NCBI RefSeq assembly: GCF_042242105.1
Contig: NC_092035.1
Span: 12,123,477 to 12,187,476 of the forward strand
Length of the DNA stretch: 64,000 nt
Source of the DNA: Pempheris klunzingeri
Lineage: Eukaryota > Chordata > Actinopteri > Acropomatiformes > Pempheridae
Reading direction: 5' to 3'
Position 1 is the first letter of the stretch, and every line of letters begins with the position of its first letter. The position numbers and the translations under genes are program-made. The notes beneath the pieces were generated by a model, which did no database searches, was not told where the DNA came from, and saw only the letters and a program-made list of their open reading frames with translations. Positions 11,775 to 24,922 of the stretch are shown piece by piece.

Positions 11775-14220
11775 GTACAGTTACAGACATGGCGGAAGTT
11801 GAATGTCAGTGGCAGAAAAAAATCTCGCTTTCTGTCGCTTTAATCGGTCAGTGGTGTCGCGAGCGTGTCAACTGTTAGCGCACCCATTATCGGACAGCTG
11901 CTGTTTATAGTAATGCTCCCATTATCGGACAGTCCCACGGCTGCTCTGCTACTTTACGTGTTTTCCTTAAAATATTCACTGCGACTAAACACGAGTCAGC
12001 AGAAGTCAGTAATGACAACATTAATATAAAACACGTTCATGAAAGTGCTAGTGCTAAATGCTAGTTCTGAGCTGTCGACAGCTAATGTAGAAGTTGACGG
12101 TATGTGAACGGTTTTGCTGAAGTAACTTGAGTCAGCGTTAATTCTGTATTTTCTGTTATTTACATTATTTACACAACATGTTAACATCTTTAAAAAGTGG
12201 TCAAGCTCAGCAAACCGTCACTAAAGAAGTGTAAAGTGACAAAAAAACCGGACTGCGTGTCCGAAAATGGACCTAATGAGTGTTTGCTAGCTAGAAATCT
12301 GCTAAATCTGTGCTGCAAACAACACTGAAATTAAGTTTTAAAGTGCTTTTACATCTCTGTAATTGCAGCCGAAAGTTTGCTAAGTCACCTGTGGACTGCA
12401 AAATGTTGTTTCCCACAGCTAACACACTTCCCAGCTGCTGCTCCCATGCTATTGGTGCTATAAATGTCATTTATTAACAGGAAACACGGCATTGGTATCA
12501 CCTGAATCAGCTGGTTTGGCAAATTATTACCCAGCTGGATGACATATTGACTCCTAATGTGAATTGAGAAAGCATGAATAGGAATATTAGATGTTGTAAG
12601 TTTAAATTTAGAAGTCATGTGGTTGGATGTTTTGTAGGAAAAAAATAATTTAATACTTAAATAATTTAATAACCCAAAGAAATAACCCACAGAGCAGCCT
12701 CCTCTGTAAATAGCAGCATTCTGCTGAATGAGGCACATGACCCTCGTGTGTGTGTGAGTGTGAGTGTGTGTGTGGCCGTTCATTCCTGCATCTGCTGCAT
12801 TGCTGCTGTTTAAAAATGGTGATATTCCACCAGGAGGAATGACAGCAGCAGCACTGAGGGCTGTGTTTAAAGGTCCCAGGACAAAGACATCATTCACCCA
12901 GTTTCTGGTCCCGGGACTGAACACGTTCGTTGGCCCGGACCCACAGACCACATTAAAGCTCAACTCTTCAATTCATTCGTGTATTTAAACCCTGCGAGGT
13001 AGCCTAACTTTTCCTAACAAGCAGTGGATTTGGCCAATTTCGTCCTAATTGGCTGCAGACTGCATGAACAGTGACTGGCTGTAGTGGCAGATATTGTTTT
13101 ATTGTAATGGATTAATTTTTGGATTTAGACTGCGATATCTTAAACTTGCAGTCATGATGTCTAATTTGTGTTTTTATGTACTGCAACATTCATTTCCATC
13201 GACGGATCGGGGCTCCATCTTTAGCCGTGGTGGCCGAGGTGCTCATTTAGCAAAGCTCCTCCTCGCTCCCATTTAAACCTGCTCTTGGTGAGATTTCCCA
13301 CTTTCATCCTAGAGGTTTGTTCTGGCATGTGGGCGGAATGATCGCCGTTTAGCTTAAACTGGTATGTTAAGCATGAGAAGTGTGTGGTATGTGATTAAAT
13401 TAGTGCATAAATCCTGGGCCCTCCTTGCAGCTGAGCCTGGGCGTGGGTGAACTCCTTCAGCCTCTTGGTGACCTGCTAACTTAGATCCTCTCTCTCTCCT
13501 ACACATTGTTGAAATGAGAGATGAGAAATTGTTTTGCCGTCGTCTCTGCGTTGATGACCGCGTCGCCGGTCCTGTGATCAGTGTCCATGTGACGCAGGAA
13601 GTTCATTAGCTGCAAAGTGAAATGAGTGGGCCGTGGCTGCTTAATAGGATCAGCCAGGCGACTGACTTTAATGTGGAGAAACGCGTCACCACACAGTATT
13701 AGCTGCTTACAGGCACTAAATGAAAGTTTAAAAGTTTATCACTCCTGCTCATACAGTACATGTGTGTACTCCTACTGTGAAAGGACTTAAAGATAAGTGT
13801 AGGTATATTTTAAGTGTTTTTAGTGTAACTCCACTATCAGAACTATAATATTATACATGACACTGTAATATTCCCCATTCCCAAAGATTTGATCCAGTCA
13901 GATTGAAAACTTGTTATTAATAAATCTGAATCCTGTCAAATTCTTTGTTAAAACTCTTTCAGTTCAGTTTTTAATATGTTCAAATGACAGGTGACTATAA
14001 ACTGTCAGGAAATAGTGATGGAGTCCTAAAAGATATTCACTTTACTGTCTGTATGACAAAACAATCCTCACATTCAGTTTGTCAGATTTGCCTGAAAAAT
14101 GACTAAAATGACTAATTGGTTATCCAAAGAAATATGCAAGTAACTTTTTTTGAATGTGAGTGTGAAGATTTGCTGCTTTTCTCTGTTTTCTCTGAAACTT
14201 CCTCTGTTGCTGGTGTCTCC
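11775..14220 (+). other. RAB9A: Putative RAB9A leader intron
   Basis: About 2.4 kb lies between the donor after 11774 and the acceptor TGGTGTCTCCAG ending 14222. It contains a GT-rich microsatellite at about 12745-12773. No other exon is recognised. Confidence 0.5.
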
Positions 14221-14255
14221 AGTCGTCCTGTGCAGTCTCTCGGCACGCTGCAGTC

Positions 14256-14861
14256 ATGATGTCCAAGTCGGCTCTCCTTAAGGTGATCCTCCTGGGTGAC
14301 GGCGGCGTTGGCAAATCATCCCTCATGAACCGCTACGTCACCAACAAGTTTGACTCGCACCTCTTCCACACCATCGGCGTGGAGTTCCTCAACAAGGAGC
14401 TGGAGGTGGACGGCCACCACGTCACTCTGCAGATCTGGGACACGGCCGGTCAGGAGCGCTTCCGCAGCCTCCGCACGCCCTTCTACCGCGGCTCCGACTG
14501 CTGCCTGCTCACCTTCAGCGTGGACGACGGACAGAGCTTCCACAACCTGGCCAACTGGAAGAAGGAGTTTGCTTATTATGCTGATGTTAAGGACCCTGAC
14601 AGCTTCCCCTTCGTGGTGCTGGGCAACAAACTGGACGTCCCCGAGCGGCAGGTGTCAGGGGAGGATGCGCGGCAGTGGTGCCGCGAGAACGGCGGCTACC
14701 CGTACTTTGAGACAAGCGCCAAGGATGCTACAAACGTGGCGTCGGCCTTTGAGGAGGCCGTGCGTCGCATCCTGGCGTTGGACGACAGAGCCGATCACCT
14801 GATCCACACCAACACAGTGGACCTGCAGAGGAAGAGCCCCCCCGACTCCCCCTGCTGCTGA
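14256..14861 (+). CDS. RAB9A: Ras-related small GTPase Rab9A
   Basis: The frame encodes 201 aa, the length of vertebrate Rab9A, in one uninterrupted coding exon. Rab9 directs traffic from late endosomes to the trans-Golgi, including mannose-6-phosphate receptor recycling. All GTPase motifs are present: P-loop GDGGVGKS (14-21), switch-I T39, WDTAGQE (61-67), NKLD (124-127) and ETSAK (152-156). The C-terminal Cys-Cys (200-201) is the site of double geranylgeranylation. The sequence is closer to Rab9A than Rab9B, for example LRTPFYRGSDCCLLTFSVDD and FETSAKDATNVA. Two adjacent ATGs (14256, 14259) follow acceptor sites at 14222 and nearby; the second aligns with the usual start, so the protein may be 200 aa. 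The coding exon is strongly GC-rich at third positions. Confidence 0.97.
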   Translation: MMSKSALLKVILLGDGGVGKSSLMNRYVTNKFDSHLFHTIGVEFLNKELEVDGHHVTLQIWDTAGQERFRSLRTPFYRGSDCCLLTFSVDDGQSFHNLANWKKEFAYYADVKDPDSFPFVVLGNKLDVPERQVSGEDARQWCRENGGYPYFETSAKDATNVASAFEEAVRRILALDDRADHLIHTNTVDLQRKSPPDSPCC

Positions 14862-15183
14862 GCCGGGGGCCGAGTGTGACTCCCAGTGGGTCATGTGATG
14901 CTCCTGTGGTTGCCACATACTATGTGACTGTGGTGTGTGACTGCAGAAAGAGGAACTGCTGTTTGCTCAGTAGCTCCTGTGATGTGTCACACTTTTGAGC
15001 AGGATCCAAATTTGTAAGGAAACGTTGACCTTTTTCTAGAGCAGAACTGACCACATTTTGTGCCAATATTCAGCATTTTCTCCGCTCAAGGGACATGAAA
15101 CTCTCTACCCACCTTTCCCACCTGTGAGCCAGACTACCTTCTGATGAATTTCTGATACAGTATGTCTTTGCAGGTTGTTGGTA

Positions 15184-15788
15184 TACAGTGGTGTGAAAAA
15201 GTATTTGCCCCCTTACAGATTTCTTCTGTGTTTGCTTTATTGTCACACTTACATGTTTCAGATCATCAAACCAATTACGCAGCAGGACAATGATCCAAAG
15301 CACACCGGCAAGTCCACCTCTGAATAGCTAAAAGAAAACCAAAATGAAGGTTTTGGAGTGACCTAGTCCAAGTCCAGACTTAAATCCGATTGAGATGCTG
15401 TGGCATGACCTTAAACGGGCCGTTGATGCTCCAAAACCCTCCAATGTGGCTGAATTAAGACAATTCTGCAAAGAAGAGTGGACCAAAATTCCCCCACAGT
15501 GATGTGAAAGACTCACCGCCAGTTATTGCAAACGCTTGATTGCAGTTGTTGCCGCCAAGGGTGGCACAACCAGTTATTAGGTTTAGGGGGCAATTACTTT
15601 TTCACATAGGGCCAGGTTGGTTTGGATAGCTTTTGTCCCTTAATAAATGAAATCATCATTTAAAAACTGATTTTTGTATTTACTCAGGTTATCTTTGTCT
15701 GATATTAAAATTGAAACATGTAAGTGTGACAAAAAAGCAAACACAGAAGAAATCTGTAAGGGGGCAGATACTTTTTCACACCACTGTA
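15184..15788 (+). mobile_element. Internally deleted Tc1-like element
   Basis: Perfect-start inverted repeats TACAGTGGTGTGAAAAAGTA end in TA at 15184-15185 and 15787-15788. The whole element is 605 bp. Inside is only the C-terminal third of a transposase on the plus strand, recognisable as QDNDPKHTGKS then PDLNPIEMLWHDLK, with stops and frameshifts. It belongs to a different family from the element at 713-2609 because the inverted repeats differ. It lies downstream of RAB9A and may be within its 3' UTR. Confidence 0.92.
15265..15582 (+). pseudogene. Remnant C-terminal Tc1 transposase fragment
   Basis: The conceptual fragments QDNDPKHTGKSTSE, then PDLNPIEMLWHDLK and EEWTKIPPQ, are the second-D region and the D34E-box end of Tc1 transposase. 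They are interrupted by in-frame stops and frame changes, and the N-terminal two thirds is absent. It cannot make an enzyme. Confidence 0.85.
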
Positions 15789-18484
15789 GGTGGATATAAC
15801 TGGCTGATACCTGAAATTTAAAGGCTTTCATGGAGGGACGTGAGGGGGGTTCTGTGATAAAAGCGACTTTACGTCACCTCTAAAGTAGTAACAGTTCTCT
15901 AAACACAAACTGCCAAAGGTTTGACTTCACAGAGGCAGCTGTGGGTTTAGAATAAGTTTCAACCCCAAAAAGAGAAGTAACAACATTATTTTCTGCCCTC
16001 AGCAGCAGATGCAGGACTAAACTTTTTTTTTACATCATTTGCAGATGTAAAATGCAAACTTCTGACACACAGCATCAGTGACATGCCAAGAAATGTATTT
16101 CCTCAAACAAATGACGGTTAGGACCTACTGTGTTTGTGGTGTGTACAGTAAATGAACGAGTTTGACTACTTTAGTGCAGATCACATGTTAAAGGTTAATC
16201 ACACGTTAAACTAGATTTAGTTTTTAAACCATTTTTAAAAAAGAAGTATTATTTTCTGTTCTGTTGGGATCAAAGTGCCACACCAGAGGTCTTATTTAGT
16301 TTTTTCTTTAAGGAAGAAAATTAGCCTCTTATAGTTGTTTATATAGACCTGGATAACCATTGTTCTTACTTGATTTGTTAATTTCATGTATTTATTGATT
16401 GCTATTCCTCCCGTAACTATGAAAAGTGGATCACACAGTGATTTTCATCAGCATCGGCTCCTTCCAAGTAAAGGACTCCCACCATTTTTTACGATGGAAA
16501 TAAAACAGCAGCCAACAAGGAAACTGGAGAAAAATCTGTCTTCTGTGTATTATTCACTTTTTCATTTGAAGCGCAGCACCCTCTATGTCCACCAGGCGGC
16601 GCCCACACATCAAAAGTCTGATAAAGTCCCAGTTTGTGGCTCCACAGTAACATCAGTGAGCTGTTACCTCCATCACTGATGTAACTCCTCCACCACAGAG
16701 ACACTGGTGAGCTAAAGAGTGATGAAAGTGATCCAGTTTACAGCTGTGAGGATCCAGTAGCTTCACAAATGTGATCTTTAAGACCACATCCTGGTTTTGT
16801 CAAATACATAGAAATAAACTAATATAATACATCATCTGGCAACTTCTTGTGACTTTTTGAGAAACCAGTATCTATTTTTCTTGGAAGTGAGGTGATATAT
16901 TACTTATTAAAGGGTTGCTCCATTGTGTCCACACAGGAGGCAGCATCTAATTAAGCCAATCAGCTTCACCTGCTGAAGAGTTCAGTTCTTGATTGCTAAA
17001 CACAAACGCTGCCAAATTTAAGGCTACGAGGTGAAAAATGCCACTTTTATCTTGTTGTAGAATAAGTTTTTGCCAGTTAAATGAATGTTAAATGCAGCAG
17101 TAAGAGAATATTTATCAGTAAATGTTTTTAAAGTCTGTTTTTTTAAAGCTGAAATCCCAAACAGATGGTTCTAACTCCTTATATGTAAGTATAAGTTATA
17201 GTACATGAATGTGCTATATTTGCATTTTGGATGTAGACTATAACTGATAATTTAAGGAAAGGTAGTTCCCGCTCTAGAGAAATCCCTTGTGTATTATCAC
17301 TTTGTTTGTTACCATGAACAGGAAATGCAAAAAACAACAAAAAAAATCAGGACGCAAGAACGAGACAGGAGACAACGGTGTCACGATAATAAAAAATATC
17401 GGTTTTACTAGAGAAGGTTACAAAAATCATCACTATATAGGAGTCATAGAACTATTTCCAACTTAAAAAAAAAAAACCATAATGAAACACCTACAGGGAC
17501 TACAATGCCATCAAAGTACAATGGAGGTTTCTTTAGAAAAGAGTGGGTGGAAAGAGGGGGAAGTGTAGAGGAGGGGGGGCAAACACCGCCTACCATAGTT
17601 GTCAGTACAATTGACTACACATCACCTGAAAAACTGCAAAGACACAGTCATGTCTCCTTCATGCAAATAACGAGGAAACAACAACACCCTGACACGCATC
17701 GTCTTATAGGAAATTGAAGTTTGCCTTTTTACATCAACCTGGCGGCAAAGCACGTATATTTATCAAACATAACACACATGGCAATATAGTCCTTTTTTAT
17801 ACAGAATAGACAGCTGCACACATGGACAATACTGACATGCTTCATCTCATCAAAGTTCAAAAATTTGTCTTCAGTGTTTTTTTTAGGGTAAACTAACCAG
17901 TGATGATCAATATAGAATATAGTTCATGATTATTAAACAATATCTGATTATAAAATTAATGTATGAAAATTCCTGACTTGTTTTATTCAGAGTGTAAACA
18001 TCCAAAACAGTCTCTGTGGCTCATGTGAGAGGCATGACGTTGAAAATAAAATTTAAGAAAGAAAGGAGAAAAAAAAACAAAAAAAAACAAAAGTGACTTT
18101 TTTTTTCTCAACTCACATGTTGATGAGTCACTCATTTGGCTGGAAAATTTGAAAAATAAGCACAAACAAGTTCCATAAAATAATTATTACTGAATCACAA
18201 GAAGAACTCAGCTGCCTAAAACTGATAAAACATTAAAAATCAACTTCCATATTTTTTTTCACATTTTAAAATGTATACGTCACAAGCACCTCAATCCATC
18301 ATATCATCATATCATGACTGCACTGTTTCTCTCCCACGACATATCATTTAAGATGTTACATTACAGTTATTATATCAAATGCAGAACTAGTATTTGAGTG
18401 CTAAACACATATCTCAAAGGGTACATTTACATATATCTGTGGAAAAAAATTAATAGAAGAGCATGGCAAAACACTGAATGTGTT

Positions 18485-18510
18485 ATCTCTCCGTTTTTTT
18501 CGGGAGAGAT
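18485..18510. repeat. Stem-loop with a homopolymer loop in the GPM6B 3' region
   Basis: ATCTCTCCG at 485-493 pairs with CGGGAGAGAT at 501-510, with one bulged base, around a run of seven T. In the GPM6B transcript sense the loop would be seven A. It lies in the presumed 3' UTR. Confidence 0.6.
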
Positions 18511-18811
18511 GTGAATCGAGATTTTTTTTTTAGGGTGATTCGGCTATTTACAGGTGAACTTCATTCGCAAAAGGAGGAATTTTAGAAAATGATAGGACTG
18601 GTTTTGACTGTAAAATTCACACAGGACAGCGTACCGATCTGGTATGGGTTAGTGTTTAGGTGGTGAAGATTTGGAAAAGAACACAACTGGGTGAAATCAG
18701 ATTTGGTTTGATACCTGAGGTGTGTGTCTTGTGTTAAAAGACCCAGACAGATTTATCTTTGATTTCTGCTGCCGCTGGTGATGAGTGTAGCAAGAACTGC
18801 GAAGGTCTTTA

Positions 18812-19301
18812 AAAGGAATATTCTGACATTTTGGGAAGCACGCTCGTTTGTGTTCTCGGCAAAAAGCAAATGAGCAAATGAGAAGGTCGATGCCACGTTC
18901 ATGATGCTAGCATCCGCTGAAAAAGTCCCTACAAAAGCTCATTAATTAATATGGGATGTTTGTTTAATTGGCTGTTTAATTCGCACAAAAAATAGCGTAA
19001 AAAGTTGTGGTTTTACGTTGGGGTTCATGTTGGCAGAACCTTGGAGGAGGAATATAGCCTGACTGTAAAACCACAACGTTATGCTTTCACACTTCTTTTT
19101 GTGGAAATCAAACAAACAAGATATAAAATGTAAATTTACGAGCTTCAGACGTGCTAGTCGGTAGATTTTGTTGCCTGTAAGCGGAGCTAGGCTAGCTGTT
19201 TCCTGTCTTTATCTTTATCCGTCATACAGGACATCATGCAATCTTCTCATCTAACCCTTGATAAGAAAGCAAATAAGCGTGTTTCCCAAAGCGGTTCCTT
19301 T
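18812..19301 (-). mobile_element. Miniature inverted-repeat element in the GPM6B 3' region
   Basis: The ends AAAGGAATATTCTGACATTT and the reverse complement of GTTTCCCAAAGCGGTTCCTTT form imperfect terminal inverted repeats. The interior, read on the minus strand, contains ATAAAGACAGGAAACAGCTAG and AACAAAATCTACC, homologous to the copy at 37486-37873. The non-autonomous family appears three times in the window. Confidence 0.75.
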
Positions 19302-19824
19302 AATAAACCTTTGCTACACCTCTGGTTTTAAATGAAAGGTTAACACCTTGGTGGATAAATAAATTCTTATTATCATAAATGCACAATAATCCTCGAGACA
19401 CCACATGATTCGAGTCTTGTAGGTATGTCTGTGAGAGAGGGGGGCTGGGACGCTTTGAGTTATTAAGGGATTTTCATTCTCCCTTATTTTTTCTGTTTTG
19501 TAATAGTGCAACAACGTATCGAGCATTAGCAATAAAAAGTCTACAATGGAGAAGAAAGTAAAGGAGAGAAAACCTATGAGCGCAAAAACAGAAAGAAGAA
19601 GAAAAATCAGACATACTTTTCAGAGAGTATTAAAAAAAACAACAACATTCGTACACATTCGCACAATATATTCATATTCATATATATATGCATATAAAAC
19701 ACCAAAAAAACGGAGGATGTTGGTCGCTGCCTGGCTTCCCTGTGGCTGGCGCAGACAGTGAATGTTTTTTTTAGGCTGTTAGGAGTGTTGAGAGGCCGTG
19801 CTGGCTCAGGGGGCAGGGCCATCA

Positions 19825-20045
19825 CAGCCGGGCCACGTTCACGAGCCGCCGCCCAAAAGCGCGAGGGGAGGAGACGCTTCTGAACTGATGTACCGTACCT
19901 GAGCTCGACCCCGACCCCGACGGGCGAGCTCTCCCGTTCTGAAGCATCTGCCTCCGTCTTGGGCCTGCCGCCTCTCCCGATCCTCTATTCTCTTCCCCTC
20001 TGGTGTGAGCGCACGCCCACGACTCTTTAACAGCATCGTGGAGGG
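19825..20045. promoter_or_regulatory. CpG-dense block just downstream of the GPM6B stop codon
   Basis: By eye this 220-bp stretch has roughly two dozen CpG dinucleotides, while the flanks are AT-rich and CpG-poor. It lies far from the GPM6B start, within its presumed 3' UTR. It could be an orphan CpG island or simply GC-rich 3' UTR; no TATA box or splice donor settles which. Confidence 0.4.
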
Positions 20046-20199
20046 GAAGAGAGTGGAGGGTCAGGAGGTTGGGGGACTATCAAACATGACCGAGGTGGTT
20101 TGTTTTAACAGAGGGAGGGGCGGGCGTTAGGTGTTGTGGGGCGGGGGTTGAGGTGTGGAGAGGAGATGGGTGGTGATGGTGGGAGAGGATCGCTTGTCC

Positions 20200-20352
20200 T
20201 TATGAGTAGGAGGAGGAGTTCTGGCCCTCCTTGGAGCGCGCCTCGGCCTCCAGATCCTGGTCGTCCTTGGTCTTGATGTCCTGGTAGTCGTGCGTGGAGA
20301 CGGCACTCTTCAGGTAGGCCCAGTTGGCCGCCAAAATCATCAGGTAGTGGAT
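20200..20352 (-). CDS. GPM6B: GPM6B last coding exon (C-terminal tail)
   Basis: It begins [15 protein letters not shown], finishing helix four, and continues into a hydrophilic tail with [13 protein letters not shown] and a Ser-rich end (SSSYS), stopping at TAA 20200-20202. It matches the longer-tailed M6b isoform class. Confidence 0.95.
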   Translation of the reverse strand: MHYLMILAANWAYLKSAVSTHDYQDIKTKDDQDLEAEARSKEGQNSSSYS

Positions 20353-23300
20353 CTGAAGAGAAACGGAGATGTTTTCTTGATTCATCATCAGGACAGGAAA
20401 TAAACAGCAGCGGAGGACTCGATCTGTGGCCGGAGTACGAGCCACATACTCACTTTAAGCAGGTTTTAAGTATGTGGTGTGTTCACTTTCCACTGGAAAA
20501 AAAGCAAAATGTATGAACTATTCTCCCACAATGCAAAACAGAAAGGAAGCTGGTAAAGTTGGTGGTCAAACCATTGAATTTTTGGAAAAACCACTGTGGT
20601 TTGTTTATGAAGCCCAATTGGCGTGACATTTTCTAAATCCTGATTTATTTCCTGTTAGTGTAAAATGTAAAGTTAAACACTTTGCATGTAGTTAATATCT
20701 GATGCTGCTCATGTGGGGATTGTTGAATCCTTCATGTTGAATTCCTGAATCGTTGGGTCTCTCTCTAATTAAAGAGTTTGGTCTAGACCTGCTCTTTATG
20801 GAAAGAGTCTTGAGATAACGCTGTTGTGAATTGGCGCTCTATAAATAAAGATTGATTGACGTGAAAGAAGAAACATTTTTATCATTAAAATCTGATACTT
20901 TTCTAAGATCTTTTCAGTGCTGTTTCAATTTGTTTGAATGCTTTGCAGCTGTGAGTAAGCTCCTGTTTCCTTCGTGCACTGCATTGTGGGCTAATTGTGT
21001 ACGAAAGTGTTTTCAGTCTAATGTACACTTAGTATACTTAATTCTGTCACTTTTTCACTGCGAACAGACTGTGAATCAAACTCTGCTTCCAGGTGACTCC
21101 ACTAATTAGTGCTCATCAGTGAAATCATCTGGCAGCCTTGTTGGGGATGAAAACCTGGACTGACTTCAGATCTGCACAAATGCTGCTAAATGGTGTTTGA
21201 ATGGAGAAGATAATGAGCTTCAAATAAAAGTTTAATGACACAAAATTGCCTCGCTGACTGAGCAAATGAGCGAACATGCGGTATTGCGCGCAGGCTGTTG
21301 CACAGCGTCGCTGCACAGTTTGAAAGAAGCAGAAAGAAAACCACTCTGAGACCATTCAAACGAAAGGTGCCACAACTTCTCAGTGATATACTGCTGGCAG
21401 CTACAGAGGTCAATATAAACTACTATAAACGTTTTCACCTCGCATGGACACTCCTGGCACCCTTTTGCTCAGATGCTTCTCTTTTTAAACACTTTTCTGT
21501 ATCTCTTTTTGCTTAGTGAATAAGTCCAGTGCTGTCAGGAGACAACGCAGGCATGTGGAGAGGTGCCTTCTGCCTTTTTACCATCTCCATCTCCCTGGAC
21601 ATAAAACAAAAGAGCCCTCCTCCACAGCACACTGACCCCGTCTACACACACACACAGCAGAGGCAGGCTGGATTTCACCCCATAGGATGACATGCTGGCG
21701 AGCATGAGAGGCGGCGTTGCTATGGCAACAGATAAGCACGCCATGGCAACGTGCATATTTTGAGAAGCCCATTATCAGTGGGATCACGGAGAGCTTACCA
21801 GTGCGATGACGGTGGCCCCGGCGCCGGCGAACGCAACGATGTAGAGGTGGTAGGACAGGTAGAACTGTGGGCGAAGGGAGAAAATTAGTGGGGGAGGGGG
21901 GGGAGGGAAGATAACATAGAGAAGAAAAGGTCAGGTCAGCGTCCTCTCACCTCGCTGGTGTTACAGATGTCTCCCAGTGTGGCTCCACAAGCTTTCCCCG
22001 GTGTGGCGTTCCAGGGAATAATACCTGCAGGATCAGAGAGATGAAACATCACAGGACTGCCGCTTTCTCATCTGAGACAAGAAGCTTTTTCCTCCCCCGA
22101 GACTGTATGATTGAAGGCATTATGAGTTAGGCTCGGATAAAGATTAAAGGAAACAGGGCGGCTGCTGTCCGTGCCTCTGAGCCTCTCCTGCAGGAAAAAT
22201 ATGGGTCATTATTTTGATTTAGGAAAACATTTTTGAAAACTCTTCCTTTCCTTTTCACTCCTTCTCCTCATTAACATCATCATAATAAATAAGATTGGAC
22301 TTCGATATCAAAACTGTTCACTCATCAGCTCCTGAACTGCTGATATTAATTTAATGGCTGCCAGTAATTGGGGTTAATATTTCATGCAGTGTAGTACAGT
22401 ACGACTGCCAATGAAGCATATGTGATCCTCATCCTACTTTGTAGAGGGGCCAGCTGTCCTTCAAATGTGGGTCACATACTGTACAGTGCATTAGGCCATC
22501 AAACAGATAACCAGATACGCAATCACAGGAGAGTGTTGCTGTGCTGTAATACTGTAGGAAGGTGGATTTTCATAGAGATTCAATCAGGCTCTCAGTAATC
22601 TATCTGTAGCTAAATGTATTTTTGAACTATTCCTGTATAGAAAATTACATTCATAGCGAATCGGGGCTGGATATAAATATGTGATGTTTATATTTGTCTA
22701 TAAGGACATAGATCAGTGTAAAGCCTTCTGAATCATACTGTCATATGACAGTGTATAATGTAATGCATCATGGGTGTTATCAAAGCAAGACTATGTGCTC
22801 AGTTTAATACATTTGCTGCTACAGCTTGGCGTATTCAAGAATGAGCTGTCCTGTGTGTTAAGGAGTCTAATGGTGGCTGTAGTTCGTAAAATGTTGGCTT
22901 CTTTCTGCATTTTATATCCTGCAGGTGAAGCCTGGGCCACACGTGTGAGAAGCACCAGGATCTTCTTTTATGTGCAACGCTAAAAGCTTTTATTGGTGAG
23001 GGATGTTTGAGCTCACTCGCCTTGATCAGGGGAATTTCTCTTAAACTTCACACATAGCACAGCGTGAAGGCAGATCCTGTTTACTTCAGCTGCAAATCAA
23101 AATACCTGCTGATACGCAACATGTTGCACGTAAATGTTTATTTTATTTCACTACGCGTTTCACCTCTTCTATGATTGTGTTTTGGCAGGCGATTGTTTTT
23201 TTTTGCTTTTTTTTAAATAGCCTCATTAACAAACCATAAAGGCACTGTTTTCTGTATTCAGCTGACGCTCTGGTGCTGCCCACCTAACCGCTGAGCGCTG

Positions 23301-24891
23301 ATCATTCAACAGTGTTATGGCACGATCACACATGTGTAAAATTAACACTGAAGAATGTCCACCTCCTGTATACTCCCCTTCAATGGGAGCAAAGGGGAGA
23401 ATAAAACATTTTCTCGCAGCGGTTGGGGAAAATCTGCATCTTCACCTTTTGTGGAGTTAAACTTTGGTGAACTTCACTACCAATTTCACCTCAGCAGGCG
23501 ACGGTCATTCTCCCAATTTTGAGAATGTGTGACCTGACAAGCTAAACCTGAGGGATCACAAGATGGGAAAGGAAAGGAAAATCTTATCTTTCTTACAAAA
23601 ATGTTCCAGTTATTTTTTGGGACTTTTCTGGACCTGTTAAGGACTCATGGCCACATCACACCTTTGATGACGTCACAACTAAAAAGGATGGAAAGGTTGG
23701 GGAGCACAGCTATAAAGCTGCCACTGAAGTTTAACTAATAATGCACTGAGGTCTCAAACAGTTGTTTTCTGCTGTAAAACAGTGCTTTTAGAATCCCACT
23801 TCTCAAGGCCCACTTGCCCTCCAAGTTCTGCTCCTGCACACCTGATCCAGTTTGACTGTAATGAAAGTGTGCCATCCTTAATTAGATCAGGTGTGTGCAG
23901 AAACAGAGCAGGGCTAAAATACAAAGGACGTGCTGACCTCGATGACTCCAGGGTGAGCTGCTTGGAGGCTGTTCTTCATGGCTGTTTGCGGTATTTATTA
24001 GGATCAAACAATGAGCACTTCTATCTACCTGCACCATAGTTTTAACTTGATGAACCTTGATGATAACCGTCATCACTAACTGAAGTAGATGACACCGTAA
24101 ATGTAAATTAACTGCTAAATGTCCCAAATTTCAACTATTTAAATGAGTGGAGTGGGATGTGGGCTGGAAAACTTACCGTACTGTCTGACGTCCACACAGA
24201 TGGAGTCAGGCAAGGTGATGTTGGCGTCGGGAGACCTCATGGCAGCGCAAGTAGTCCACATGTTGAAGAAGAGGAAGACGGGTATCGCCGTGAAGCCGAA
24301 GATGGCGAGGAAGGCCAGGGCGAGGATGTAGGTCAGGAACATGAACTGAGGAGAGAGAGGTTTATATTTTGTCAATATGATCTGATCACCCCAAAAGATA
24401 AAGATGCATTAAAACAAATAGGTTAGTATCATTCCTTACACACCTCTGCCCCCCCTCACACACACAAATACACACTCAGAGTCTGTGTTTAAGCTAATGT
24501 TACCGGACATCTGCAGCAATTAGAGTAATCAGGCTAGAAAGGACAAACTGTGCCAGAGTTACCCTCAAGGGCTCAAGTGGGATTCTGAGTGTTTGTGTGA
24601 GTGTGCACAAGTGTTTCCGTGTGTATTTGTCGTTCTTATGTCTCTGCGTGCGTCCATGGATGCACAGAGGTGGGCGATCGTGCCTCCGCAACACTTTGAT
24701 GCTGACCCTTGTCCTGGCTTGTAAAACCACCGTGAGTGAATGTTTTGTGTAAGCCTGTACACACTATTTTAAGCAAGGACATTATAAAATGCACATCAGA
24801 GTAATTAAATCTAAATTAGAGGCTTTAATTTGGAGTGGAACTGGGTCAGTGGGTGTGATGATTTGCAGCAGCTGCTTGTGCGTCGTGCTCA

Positions 24892-24922
<31 letters not shown>

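Larger units (their letters stand above)
14862..17980. other. Convergent RAB9A / GPM6B 3' region
   Basis: RAB9A (+) and GPM6B (-) point toward each other here. Candidate RAB9A polyadenylation signals (AATAAA) are at 16499-16504 and 16813-16818. An internally deleted Tc1 element occupies 15184-15788. No gene corresponding to TRAPPC2 or OFD1 is recognised in the interval. Confidence 0.5.
17982..20199 (-). other. GPM6B: Putative GPM6B 3' untranslated region
   Basis: This is sequence after the GPM6B stop codon, read on the minus strand. A candidate polyadenylation signal (AATAAA on the minus strand) is at 17982-17987. Long 3' UTRs are usual for this gene family in vertebrates. It holds a miniature element (18812-19301), a hairpin (18485-18510) and a CpG-dense block (about 19825-20045). 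The true 3' end is not determined. Confidence 0.5.

Noticed and set aside
14350..14802. 150-codon plus-strand frame inside RAB9A
   Set aside because: Shadow frame of a GC-rich coding exon; Arg/Ser/Thr-rich with no domain.
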